Source of the DNA: an uncultured Verrucomicrobiales bacterium
Lineage (GTDB): Bacteria; Verrucomicrobiota; Verrucomicrobiia; Verrucomicrobiales; Akkermansiaceae
Reading direction: 5' to 3'
Assembly (NCBI GenBank): GCA_937885815.1
Contig: CALABM010000119.1
Coordinates: 1 to 25,517 of the forward strand
DNA length: 25,517 bases
The translations under genes and the position numbers were made by a program. This document shows, in pieces, positions 8,667 to 15,674 of the stretch (position 1 is its first letter; each line of letters begins with the position of its first letter). The notes under the pieces are model-generated. The model was not told the DNA's origin and ran no database searches. It saw nothing but the letters and a program-made list of their open reading frames with translations.

Positions 8667-8846
8667 TCAGTGATTACGGACAGCGGACACCAGCAGACAC
8701 ACCGCCCAGATGATATCCAGGCCGGCAAAGGCATAAAAGGCTGTCTGATACCCGCTGGCAGGCATGCCGAGCGCGTAAAGCAGAAAGAATATGCCAAGTG
8801 CCATGAAAAGGCCGCTGCGAATAAACTTACCGGTTCTTGTACGCAT
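8667..8846 (-). CDS. Small membrane protein, 59 residues
   Basis: This short gene begins at the ATG at 8846. The product starts MRTRTGKFIRSGLFMALGIF and continues with FFLLYALGMPASG, a second hydrophobic stretch (AFYAFAGLDIIWAVCLLVSA) and the C-terminus VRNH. That predicts two transmembrane helices joined by a short turn, with a basic N-terminus on the cytoplasmic side. I know no family for it. It lies 59 bp downstream of the FKBP gene on the same strand and is followed directly by a strong terminator, which is the main argument that it is expressed. No Shine-Dalgarno sequence precedes the ATG. A GC-rich hairpin (8866-8888) lies just upstream. Confidence 0.6.
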   Translation of the reverse strand: MRTRTGKFIRSGLFMALGIFFLLYALGMPASGYQTAFYAFAGLDIIWAVCLLVSAVRNH

Positions 8847-8865
8847 GGTGACTGGGAGGGAAAGG

Positions 8866-8888
8866 GCCGGCGGGCATCCCCCGCCGGC
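8866..8888 (-). other. GC-rich intercistronic hairpin
   Basis: A 9-bp perfect stem (GCCGGCGGG / CCCGCCGGC) with a 5-base loop lies between the FKBP stop and the 59-residue ORF. No T run follows on either strand, only CCTTTCC on the minus strand. It could be a weak terminator, an mRNA-stabilising 3' end for the FKBP transcript, or an attenuator of the small gene. Confidence 0.5.
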
Positions 8889-8905
8889 ATGAATAAAAAT
8901 AAGGA

Positions 8906-9544
8906 TTACTTAGTCAGGGAGATAAGCTCCATCTCAAAGATGAGAGTGGAGTTCGGGCCAATGCTGCCGGGGCCATTAGCACCATATGCAAGGTTGGCCG
9001 GGATAGTTACCTTCCACTTAGCGCCCACGGGCATCAGCTTCAGAGCCTCAGTGAAACCGGGGATAACCTGACGAATGTTGAACTTAACGGGCTGGCGAGA
9101 CTGGTCAAACACGGTACCGTCCACAAGCGTACCCTTGTACATCACCTCAGCGGTGGGAGCATCGCCATGCACAGCGGCATCATACTTCTCACTGCCACCG
9201 GGCACGAGCACCTCATACTGCAAGCCGCTTTCAGTAGTGGTCACCTCAGCGCGCTTACCGTTCTCCTGCATGTACAGGCGGCCCTTTTCCAAGTTTGCCT
9301 CACCTGCCTTCTTGCCACGTTCCTGCAGCATGCTGACGAAGGCGCTCTGGTACTCCTCCACCTTCTCATCAATAATGCTCATATCAGCATCACCGGAAAT
9401 ACCATCCTTCACGCCCTTGGCGAGCATGTCAGCCACCACGTCATCAGCCTCGATACCGGGCAGCATCTGGGGCAGCATCTGGCTGCCAAGACGGTAGCCG
9501 ATGAGGTACCCCATCACTTTCTTCATTTTTTCCTGATCGGTCAT
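8906..9544 (-). CDS. FKBP-type peptidyl-prolyl cis-trans isomerase (Mip/FkpA-like)
   Basis: This 212-residue protein catalyses cis-trans isomerisation of proline peptide bonds. The N-terminal ~100 residues form an alpha-helical Mip/FkpA-like dimerisation domain (KVMGYLIGYRLGSQM, then a long charged helix). The C-terminal ~110 residues are an FKBP domain with MYKGTLVDGTVFDQS, VKFNIRQVIPGFTEALKLM, AYGANGPGSIGPNSTLIFEM. The Tyr, Phe-Asp, Val-Ile and Phe pocket residues are present. The usual pocket Trp in VIPGW is Phe here. No signal peptide is visible (it starts MTDQEKMKK), whereas most Mip-type proteins are exported, so this one is probably cytoplasmic. It may be co-transcribed with the 59-residue membrane protein. 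Confidence 0.93.
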   Translation of the reverse strand: MTDQEKMKKVMGYLIGYRLGSQMLPQMLPGIEADDVVADMLAKGVKDGISGDADMSIIDEKVEEYQSAFVSMLQERGKKAGEANLEKGRLYMQENGKRAEVTTTESGLQYEVLVPGGSEKYDAAVHGDAPTAEVMYKGTLVDGTVFDQSRQPVKFNIRQVIPGFTEALKLMPVGAKWKVTIPANLAYGANGPGSIGPNSTLIFEMELISLTK

Positions 9545-9743
9545 GCTGGCATTTTACCACATCCCTCCACCCACTGACAAGTTACCGCAAAGTCATACAG
9601 CCACCAATTAACCCATTCATCCCGCAAAAGCCTCACTTTAGGCTTCCCCTCACAATACAAACATGATAGCATAAGAACGACAAAAGGGCACCAATCAACA
9701 ACACTTTACAAACCATGGAATTTCACTCATCCGCATCGGCTTT

Positions 9744-11120
9744 GTGTTGCGGGACTATACCATCACCCGTCTGCTCGGGAAAGGAGGTTTCGGCATCACC
9801 TACCAAGCGGTGGAAGATGTGACAAATCGCTGCGTTGTTATCAAGGAGAACTTTCCCACGGCGTTCGCCCTACGCAATATGACCAACCACCATGCGGAAC
9901 CTGATGGTGAAAACAACAAGGGGCAGTATGACTGGGCGCTGAAATCTTTCATTAATGAAGCCACGATGCTCACCAAGCTGTCACACCCCCACATCGTACC
10001 CGTACTATGCGCCTTCAAAGCGCTGGGAACAGCTTATTATGTGATGCCTCACATCAATGGCTCGACTCTGTATAAATGCGCGCCACCGGCCGAAAGCATT
10101 ACGGAAGAATGGCTGCTAACCATTCTGGTTAAGCTGCTGAAAGCGCTCGAGTACCTACACCAGCAGAACCTGCTGCACAGGGACATCAAGCCTGACAACA
10201 TCCTAGTGACTCCCGATGGTTCCCCCATCCTCATAGACTTCGGGGCTGCACGGCAAATCATCGCCGGCCATATTCCCACCCAGATGGGAACATTCACCTA
10301 TTCCCCGCCAGAGCAAATGTCAGCCAACGGCACCCCTGGCCCATGGACTGACCTTTATGCAGTAGCTGCTACTTGTTATTTCCTGATAACTCGCCAGCAT
10401 CCGCCGGATTTCAGAGACCGCATGTATGCAGACCCTGCCACCGCCCTACTCGCCTCCCGTGCTGAGCTGCAGGGGCGATTCTCACAGGTTCTGCTCAGCA
10501 GTATTGACAAGGGCTTCGCTCTGGCGCCCGCCGAAAGATGGCAAAGCGCCCGCGAGTGGCTCGCCGCCCTCCACTACACGCCACACACCAAGAAAGCGCA
10601 GGGTAAGCTGCAACAAGCGAACATATTCCCAACCGATTACAACCGTAAATTGTTGGAAAACGCCGGAAAAGGGCTCGATGAAATAGTGGACTTACTTATC
10701 AAAGCCGGAGCTGATGTCAACACAACAGACGATGAGGGACAATCCCCGCTATACCAAGCAGCCGCAGCCGGAAACGACCTGTGCATAAAACACCTGCTTA
10801 CCGCTCCCGGCATTGATATCAACAAACAAACAGACTATGGCTGGACACCTCTTAACGGCGCGGCGGAAAAAGGACACCCGGAATGCGTGCGAGCACTGCT
10901 GGACGCCCCGGGAATTGATGTCAATCTGGCCAATGTCAATGGATGGACGCCCCTCTACTGGGCAGCGTCAGAAGGTCACACAGAGTGTGTGAAGCTATTA
11001 CTAACCGCCCCGGGAATCGACATTCACAAGCCGGATAATCAGGGCAGAACTCCCCTCAATACGGCAAAGAACGATGAAATACGGAACCTCCTGACCTCCG
11101 CCCCCAGTCAGCACAATTAA
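9744..11120 (+). CDS. Serine/threonine protein kinase with C-terminal ankyrin repeats
   Basis: This is a predicted soluble Hanks-type kinase of 458 residues. The kinase domain spans about 4-270: glycine loop GKGGFG (12-17), ATP-binding Lys34, catalytic loop HRDIKPDN (Asp147, Lys149, Asn152), Mg-binding DFG (165-167) and YSPPEQM in place of APE. All catalytic residues are intact. Residues about 298-450 hold about four ankyrin repeats of the long type with the ending APGIDVN and the start GWTPLxxAAxxGH. Ankyrin repeats bind proteins, so they may recruit the substrate. No membrane segment is seen. The start is uncertain: the GTG used here lies only eleven codons before the glycine loop and has no Shine-Dalgarno. 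The frame is open upstream to 9675 but offers no ATG, and an ATG at 9715 is in another frame. Targets are unknown. The next genes, 112 bp away on the same strand, are the ATPase-nuclease pair. Confidence 0.92.
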   Translation: MLRDYTITRLLGKGGFGITYQAVEDVTNRCVVIKENFPTAFALRNMTNHHAEPDGENNKGQYDWALKSFINEATMLTKLSHPHIVPVLCAFKALGTAYYVMPHINGSTLYKCAPPAESITEEWLLTILVKLLKALEYLHQQNLLHRDIKPDNILVTPDGSPILIDFGAARQIIAGHIPTQMGTFTYSPPEQMSANGTPGPWTDLYAVAATCYFLITRQHPPDFRDRMYADPATALLASRAELQGRFSQVLLSSIDKGFALAPAERWQSAREWLAALHYTPHTKKAQGKLQQANIFPTDYNRKLLENAGKGLDEIVDLLIKAGADVNTTDDEGQSPLYQAAAAGNDLCIKHLLTAPGIDINKQTDYGWTPLNGAAEKGHPECVRALLDAPGIDVNLANVNGWTPLYWAASEGHTECVKLLLTAPGIDIHKPDNQGRTPLNTAKNDEIRNLLTSAPSQHN

Positions 11121-11205
11121 CAGTGCTATTAACTCACACCTTATAAATATCAATTTTTGAGGCAATACGCCACAGAGAAAAACCACCACTGACAGCATTT
11201 CATCA

Positions 11206-11234
11206 TTGCTATTGCCTACCGAATGAGGTATAAT
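11206..11234 (+). promoter_or_regulatory. Possible sigma-70-type promoter overlapping the ATPase start
   Basis: A perfect -10 TATAAT lies at 11229-11234 with TTGCTA (4 of 6 matches) 17 bp upstream. The -10 overlaps the annotated ATG at 11233, so transcription would begin near 11241-11242, right at the second in-frame ATG (11242). That would give a leaderless message. The alternative is that GAGG at 11225-11228 acts as the ribosome site for ATG 11233 on a longer transcript, and the TATAAT is chance. Confidence 0.4.
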
Positions 11235-12330
11235 GTCAGGTATGATAAGAAAGCTGGCAGTGGAGGGTGTGACAGTATTCCCGCAGCGCGAGGCATTTCA
11301 CTTCGTGCCGGGGGTGAACATCATCGTGGGCGGCAACGATTCCGGCAAGAGTCACCTCATGAAGCTGTGTTACGCCATCACAAAGTGGGGCTGCGGTGGC
11401 ACTCGGCGCGAGCTCCCCGAGGTGTGGGCTGAAGAAAAGCGGCTGAGGCGTGACTTGCTGCGTGTTTTCGGCACCCAGAACCTCACATCCCTCACAGCCA
11501 GAAACCGCGGCAATGGCATAGCACACCTCCACGCCTCACTGGAAGGGCTGAAAGTACCACCGGGCTCAGCGGAGCTGGATTTCCATTTCACTGCCGAGCA
11601 TGAAGAAGAAGGGCTGCACATAAAGAAACTGCCGCAGCGCTTTCTGAGCGAGAATGCAGTATTCATTTCCCCGCGTGAGGTGCTTTCCATTTACCCCTGC
11701 TACATGCAGGCAGGCAAGCGCTATCCTGAGCTGCTGGACTCCGCTAGCTGGGAGCTCTGCCGGGCATTGGAGGACGAACCCACCTCCGCACCTGTTCCCG
11801 AGGCTCTGCGCTACGTCATCCACCAGATTGAGAAACTGCTCTCCGGCAAGCTTCAGCGCATCAACGGCCGCTTCTACCTCAGGCGCACGGGGCAAGAGCC
11901 GCTGGAACTGAACCTCGTGGCTGAGGGCTTCAAACGCATCGGCACACTTGGGCTACTCATCGGGAATGGCACTGTACGCAGCGGCACCTCGCTTTTCTGG
12001 GATGAGCCGGAAATGAACCTAAACACCTCCCATCTTCCCCTGCTGGTGAGCATCATTCTCGGCCTTTGCCGCGCGGGAGTGCAGATTATGCTAACCACGC
12101 ACAGCCTCTTCCTGCTGCGGGAACTCGTCATTCAGCTTTCCGAAAAACTTAACGAAAAACTCAGCCGCCGTTTCTTCGGCCTTCAACCGCCGCAGGATAA
12201 TCGGCGCGGAGTGCGCACGTCCTCCGGGCAGGCGCTGGATGAAATAGACCATATCGACAGCCTAGAAGCCGAAATGGAACAGGCAGACCGCTACCTGAAT
12301 ATGAACTTCGAACCCTCAGAACCGGCATAA
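11233..12330 (+). CDS. AAA_15/AAA_21-type (OLD/RecF-like) ATPase
   Basis: This is a 365-residue ABC-class ATPase of the RecF/OLD-like group. Walker A is GGNDSGKS (33-40), preceded by the FVPGVNIIVG strand typical of SMC/RecF heads. The signature region is replaced by LVAEGFKRIGTLGLLI. Walker B is LFWDEPEMNLN (Asp257, Glu258), and LTTHSLFLLREL carries His290. No long coiled coil and no Toprim domain are present, so it is not a complete OLD nuclease. The start at 11233 has GAGG 4 bp upstream; the ATG at 11242 is possible too. The nuclease-like gene starts 2 bp after this stop, so the two are almost certainly co-translated. Families of this kind act as ATP-driven sensors in PARIS, Septu and Gabija. 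Function here is inferred only from architecture. Confidence 0.85.
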   Translation: MSGMIRKLAVEGVTVFPQREAFHFVPGVNIIVGGNDSGKSHLMKLCYAITKWGCGGTRRELPEVWAEEKRLRRDLLRVFGTQNLTSLTARNRGNGIAHLHASLEGLKVPPGSAELDFHFTAEHEEEGLHIKKLPQRFLSENAVFISPREVLSIYPCYMQAGKRYPELLDSASWELCRALEDEPTSAPVPEALRYVIHQIEKLLSGKLQRINGRFYLRRTGQEPLELNLVAEGFKRIGTLGLLIGNGTVRSGTSLFWDEPEMNLNTSHLPLLVSIILGLCRAGVQIMLTTHSLFLLRELVIQLSEKLNEKLSRRFFGLQPPQDNRRGVRTSSGQALDEIDHIDSLEAEMEQADRYLNMNFEPSEPA

Positions 12331-12332
12331 TC

Positions 12333-13100
12333 GTGTTTCAGGCCGGTACCAGTTGTGTGGAAGGGCTCCACCGCTTCAACTTTGAAGCGGGCTATTACGT
12401 GTGCCGTTTTGAGTGCTCTCCCTTCTACTCTCACCATGCCCAGAACTTCTGCAACAGCTGCAAGGAGATGGACTTCGTTCTGTACCATCCCGGCAAAAAA
12501 GAGCTCTGGCTCATTGAGGTGAAGGACTACCGCTTCAATGCCCGCCCCAAAGTGCGCGACCTCGTGGAAAAGCTTTGCCGCAAAGTGAAAGACTGCCTCT
12601 TCCTGCTCCGCGCGGCAGCTCTCTGTGCTCCGGAAGAGGAACCGGCGGAAGGTATTTCCCTGCGAGACATCGCGCGCATGAGCCTGCAGGCCAAGCACAT
12701 CAGAATAGCCTTCACCATCGAGCTGGCACGCACCGGCCTCTTCCCGCCTAAAAGCCTGCTGGCCACAATAAAAGACCTCCTTTACCGCCAAATCCGTTTC
12801 ATAGACCCGGATATGGTCTGCCTACCCATCACGGAATCCGGCACAGACCCCCGCTGCCCCTGGACTATCACCTCAGCCGGCAACGAACACTCCTCCCGCA
12901 TTCAGAAACGCATAGAAGAAGCACGCCTCGCACGAGAAAAAGAGCAAAAGATTGCAGAGGAGCAAGCACGCGCCGCCGAACGCCGTGAGCGCAAGCGTAA
13001 AGCCAAGGCCCGCAAAAACACCCTTCCCCTCTGGAAACAGCGAGCACTCGAGCGTGAGGCGGGGCAAACAGGCACCCACGCCGACCGCAAAAAACAATAG
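12333..13100 (+). CDS. Putative PD-(D/E)XK-type nuclease with Cys4 cluster and basic tail
   Basis: I do not recognise a named family for this 255-residue protein. Residues about 44-66 read KEMDFVLYHPGKKELW then LIEVKDY, giving Asp47 and Glu62-Val-Lys64 on two beta strands, which is the PD-(D/E)XK nuclease signature. Glu10 could be the helix glutamate. Just before it C24-x3-C28 and C40-x2-C43 could bind zinc. The middle is a helix-rich domain. The last ~65 residues (about 190-255) are a charged, strongly basic coiled-coil-like tail suited to nucleic acid binding. It starts at a GTG only 2 bp after the ATPase stop, so it depends on translational coupling. A perfect inverted-repeat terminator follows. 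The likely role is effector or DNA-processing partner of the ATPase. Confidence 0.65.
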   Translation: MFQAGTSCVEGLHRFNFEAGYYVCRFECSPFYSHHAQNFCNSCKEMDFVLYHPGKKELWLIEVKDYRFNARPKVRDLVEKLCRKVKDCLFLLRAAALCAPEEEPAEGISLRDIARMSLQAKHIRIAFTIELARTGLFPPKSLLATIKDLLYRQIRFIDPDMVCLPITESGTDPRCPWTITSAGNEHSSRIQKRIEEARLAREKEQKIAEEQARAAERRERKRKAKARKNTLPLWKQRALEREAGQTGTHADRKKQ

Positions 13101-13139
13101 CGCACGGCAAACATTATTCACCCTCCTCCCCCTTTCCGC

Positions 13140-13181
13140 ACAACAGAAGAGCCGCGGCAAATACCGCGGCTCTTCTGTTGT
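13140..13181. terminator. Bidirectional terminator, perfect 18-bp inverted repeat
   Basis: ACAACAGAAGAGCCGCGG and its exact complement are separated by the six bases CAAATA. It lies between two convergent genes (nuclease stop 13100, minus-strand stop 13205). The outer stem is pyrimidine-rich on the 3' side in both directions, so it can serve both genes. No long T run follows. Confidence 0.8.
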
Positions 13182-13204
13182 GTCATCTGCAATCAGCAAA
13201 CAGC

Positions 13205-14545
13205 TTACGGAACTGCTGTCCAGATGGGAGAATCTTCGTTGTAAGGAATGCTAATCACGTTGCCGGGGTCGTTGGACTTAGCCTCGCGAAGCATAGCATT
13301 AACCTCATCAGCGGTAGGAGCAGAGAAGTTCGTACGGAAAAGGTCGTACTGCGTAGCACGGGAGTTCTTACCATTCGTGATATCCTCAATGAACAGCACG
13401 AAACCGAACTTACCACCTTCTTCTGCCACCAGAATTTCAATGGGGTATACCTGACCTTCCTTCACCTCGAACTCAGCACCGGCCATCAGGCCACCAAGCT
13501 CACGGCCCCACACGCCAAGGCCCTGAATCGTGTTAATAAGCTCATAGCCCTTGTGCTCACGGTCACGGCCATTGCGAACATCCGCAAGGAATGCCTCACG
13601 ACCGGCAGGAGTGGAAAGCATGAACTTAGGACCACCATTCTGAGAAGCATCAAACGAGGAAATCAGACGATAACCACCCTCCAGCACCAAACGGCGATTG
13701 AAACGCACGGCGAGGCAGTCGTCACCCATGCCGATAAAGCGGAACTTACCGGTCTTGGGAGCACGAACGCGGCCGCGGTACACCACGCACCAACCGGAAG
13801 GCTGGCACACCCACTGAGCCTCAGGCTTGTTGGGATCACCCACCTGATAAGCGATGGGAGCATAACGAGCCAGAGCCACGGGCACGTAGAAGTTGGAAGC
13901 GTACAGCTTCTGGGGGGACTCATAATAACGGCTCAGATGAGCAGCGCTCCAGCCACTGTTAATGAACTTGGCAAGTGTCTCATAGTACTGATTACGGTTA
14001 ATCTTAAGTACACCATTGCCATCACGCTGAGCAAGGGGAGATACGCGGCGGGAATTACGAGCGCCGGTCTGCTTCAGGTCATAGAAAGTACCGGTCAGAG
14101 CGGAACCGCCAGCCTGACCACTGCCAAGACCGCTACCACCATCACCCAGGCCTTCACCCAAATCGGAAGAGCCCATGCCGATATCGAAAGAGCTGTCCAG
14201 AGAGATACCATCGCTCATATCAATCTCCACCGGAGCCATAGCCATCGTGGAAGCACTTGTTGCCACGATAACGGAGGGAGCCACGGAGGAAGAAGAAGCG
14301 GAGGAACGAGAAGTCAGCTCACGCGGTGTGGGGTTATTGGTGGGAGGGCCATCTTCCTGAGGAGGTGTATATGACAGGAAGGATACCGGGGTATCACCCA
14401 TGATAAGCACGGTCGACACATAAAGCATCAAGCCGCCCAGACCAAGGAAGAGCACACAGGCCAGAATGGAGGAGAGCTTATTCTTAAGCGCCTCCTTACG
14501 CAGCTGGGCCTCAGCCTCTTCACTCATTTGAATATGTAGTGCCAT
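13205..14545 (-). CDS. Membrane-anchored protein with PA14-like domain
   Basis: I place the start at the ATG at 14545, giving 446 residues. The frame stays open further upstream, but that part would run into the divergent map gene. The N-terminus is a short cytoplasmic charged helix (EEAEAQLRKEALKNKL), then one transmembrane segment (about 25-49). A Pro/Ser/Thr-rich and Gly/Ser-rich linker follows to about residue 155. The C-terminal ~270 residues contain a PA14-like beta domain: WCVVYRGRVRAPKTGKFRF followed by GMGDDCLAVRFNRRLVLEGG, the usual G-x-Y-x-F-x-G-x-x-DD-x-x-x-V pattern. PA14 domains often bind glycans. The protein would sit in the inner membrane with the domain in the periplasm. A second ATG (14527) is possible. 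No enzymatic motif is seen. Confidence 0.75.
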   Translation of the reverse strand: MALHIQMSEEAEAQLRKEALKNKLSSILACVLFLGLGGLMLYVSTVLIMGDTPVSFLSYTPPQEDGPPTNNPTPRELTSRSSASSSSVAPSVIVATSASTMAMAPVEIDMSDGISLDSSFDIGMGSSDLGEGLGDGGSGLGSGQAGGSALTGTFYDLKQTGARNSRRVSPLAQRDGNGVLKINRNQYYETLAKFINSGWSAAHLSRYYESPQKLYASNFYVPVALARYAPIAYQVGDPNKPEAQWVCQPSGWCVVYRGRVRAPKTGKFRFIGMGDDCLAVRFNRRLVLEGGYRLISSFDASQNGGPKFMLSTPAGREAFLADVRNGRDREHKGYELINTIQGLGVWGRELGGLMAGAEFEVKEGQVYPIEILVAEEGGKFGFVLFIEDITNGKNSRATQYDLFRTNFSAPTADEVNAMLREAKSNDPGNVISIPYNEDSPIWTAVP

Positions 14546-14667
14546 ATGTTTATAATTCGGGTTAAAATTTCTTTTACGGACACAGTCTAGCATAAAGCCC
14601 GGGGCAAATCGAGCAGAAAATGAAGGCGGAGTGTTACAACTGTGTAACAGAGCAAGCTCATCAGGGC

Positions 14668-14695
14668 TTGCATTTTCTCCCCTGTGTGTTATACT
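14668..14695 (+). promoter_or_regulatory. Possible map promoter
   Basis: TTGCAT (14668) and TATACT (14690; 5 of 6 matches) are separated by 16 bp. The predicted start near 14702 would leave an 18-base leader before the ATG at 14720. The -35 match is weak. Confidence 0.35.
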
Positions 14696-14719
14696 GTTGC
14701 AAACAGCCCCCAGATTAAC

Positions 14720-15514
14720 ATGGCAGAACGCATCCCCGTACGCAATCCAAACGAAATCAGCAAACTGCGCAAAGCCGGCGAAGTATCGGCCCGCATTCTC
14801 ATGGACCTCATGCCCATCATTCGACCGGGCATCACCACCAAGGAGATAGATGATTACGCTGCAGAACTCTTCAAGCGTGAAAAGTGCGGCAATGCTTTCT
14901 TTGGCTACTGCGGGTACCCCGGGCAACTGTGCATCTCCGTGAACGAAGAGATAGTACACGGCATTGGTGGCTCCCGCGTGATACAGGATGGCGACATCGT
15001 CTCACTGGATGCCGGCGCCATTGTGGATGGCTGGTACGGGGACAACGCCATGACTGTGGCCGTAGGTAATGTAAGCGAGGATGCCCGCCGCCTGCTGGCC
15101 GTGACGGAGGAATGCCTATTCCGTGGGATTGCGGAAGCCAAGCAGGGCAATTCTCTAGCGGAAGTATGCGGTGCTATTGAGGACTTCGTGAAGCAATATG
15201 GCTTCGGTATCGTGCGTGATTATGTGGGGCACGGTGTAGGCCGCAAACTGCATGAAGAGCCCCAGATTCCGAATTATCGCCCCAAATACGCCCTACCCCG
15301 CCTCAAGCGTGGTATGATTCTGGCCATCGAACCGATGATTACTCTGGGCAGCTTCCGCGTGAAGGTGTTGGAGGATGACTGGACCGCAGTAACAGCGGAC
15401 GGCTCATGGGCAGCCCACTTCGAGCACACCGTAGCAGTAGGCCCCCATGGTGGTGAGATACTGACGGAGCGCCCCCGCATAGCCCTGCCGGAGCAGCTGG
15501 GCATCACGCTCTGA
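14720..15514 (+). CDS. map: Methionine aminopeptidase, type I
   Basis: This cytoplasmic dinuclear metalloenzyme removes the N-terminal methionine from new proteins. With the ATG at 14720 the protein has 264 residues, and the active-site residues fall almost exactly at the E. coli MetAP numbers: His80 (VHGIGG; E. coli His79), metal ligands Asp97 and Asp108 (LDAGAIVDGWYGDNAMTV), His171 (GHGVGRKLHEEP), Glu204 (AIEPM) and Glu235 (FEHTV). This supports the ATG over the in-frame GTG at 14684. The N-terminus lacks the zinc-finger extension seen in some type I enzymes. It stands alone here rather than beside secY and adk, the common arrangement. It is divergent from the PA14-like membrane protein and ends in a good terminator. 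No Shine-Dalgarno is visible. Confidence 0.97.
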   Translation: MAERIPVRNPNEISKLRKAGEVSARILMDLMPIIRPGITTKEIDDYAAELFKREKCGNAFFGYCGYPGQLCISVNEEIVHGIGGSRVIQDGDIVSLDAGAIVDGWYGDNAMTVAVGNVSEDARRLLAVTEECLFRGIAEAKQGNSLAEVCGAIEDFVKQYGFGIVRDYVGHGVGRKLHEEPQIPNYRPKYALPRLKRGMILAIEPMITLGSFRVKVLEDDWTAVTADGSWAAHFEHTVAVGPHGGEILTERPRIALPEQLGITL

Positions 15515-15543
15515 TGAGCGGGTACACTCCGCAGCCCATTTTC

Positions 15544-15590
15544 AATTCACCCCCTCTGCCGTTTCTAGGCTTTGGGGGTGAATTCTTTAA
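15544..15590 (+). terminator. Rho-independent terminator after map
   Basis: An 11-bp perfect stem (AATTCACCCCC / GGGGGTGAATT) with a further GCC/GGC pairing in its loop is followed by CTTTAAT. It begins 30 bp after the map stop. The T run is short. Confidence 0.75.
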
Positions 15591-15596
15591 TACACC

Positions 15597-15629
15597 ACCG
15601 CCACCATGTTTACAACACATGGTGGCGGT
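15597..15629. terminator. Second hairpin between convergent genes
   Basis: A 13-bp perfect inverted repeat (ACCGCCACCATGT / ACATGGTGGCGGT) with a 7-base loop lies 46 bp before the end of the minus-strand PA14-repeat gene. No T run follows on either strand. It most likely forms the 3' end of that gene's transcript. Confidence 0.6.
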
Positions 15630-15674
15630 AAAAATATCAGTTGATATGATTTCTAGATGGAAGCGTCGGCCGAA

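Noticed and set aside
9628..9645. Small hairpin AAGCCT / AGGCTT in the gap before the kinase.
   Set aside because: Only six pairs, no T run and no adjacent gene end on the right strand.
11160..11217. Inverted repeat AGGCAAT / ATTGCCT upstream of the ATPase gene.
   Set aside because: Seven bases separated by 44 bases is a weak signal; it could be an operator, but chance explains it equally well.
14546..14959. Upstream extension of the membrane PA14-like gene to 14959.
   Set aside because: It would run through the divergent map gene; residues before the ATG at 14545 look non-coding, and that start gives a normal membrane-anchored N-terminus.
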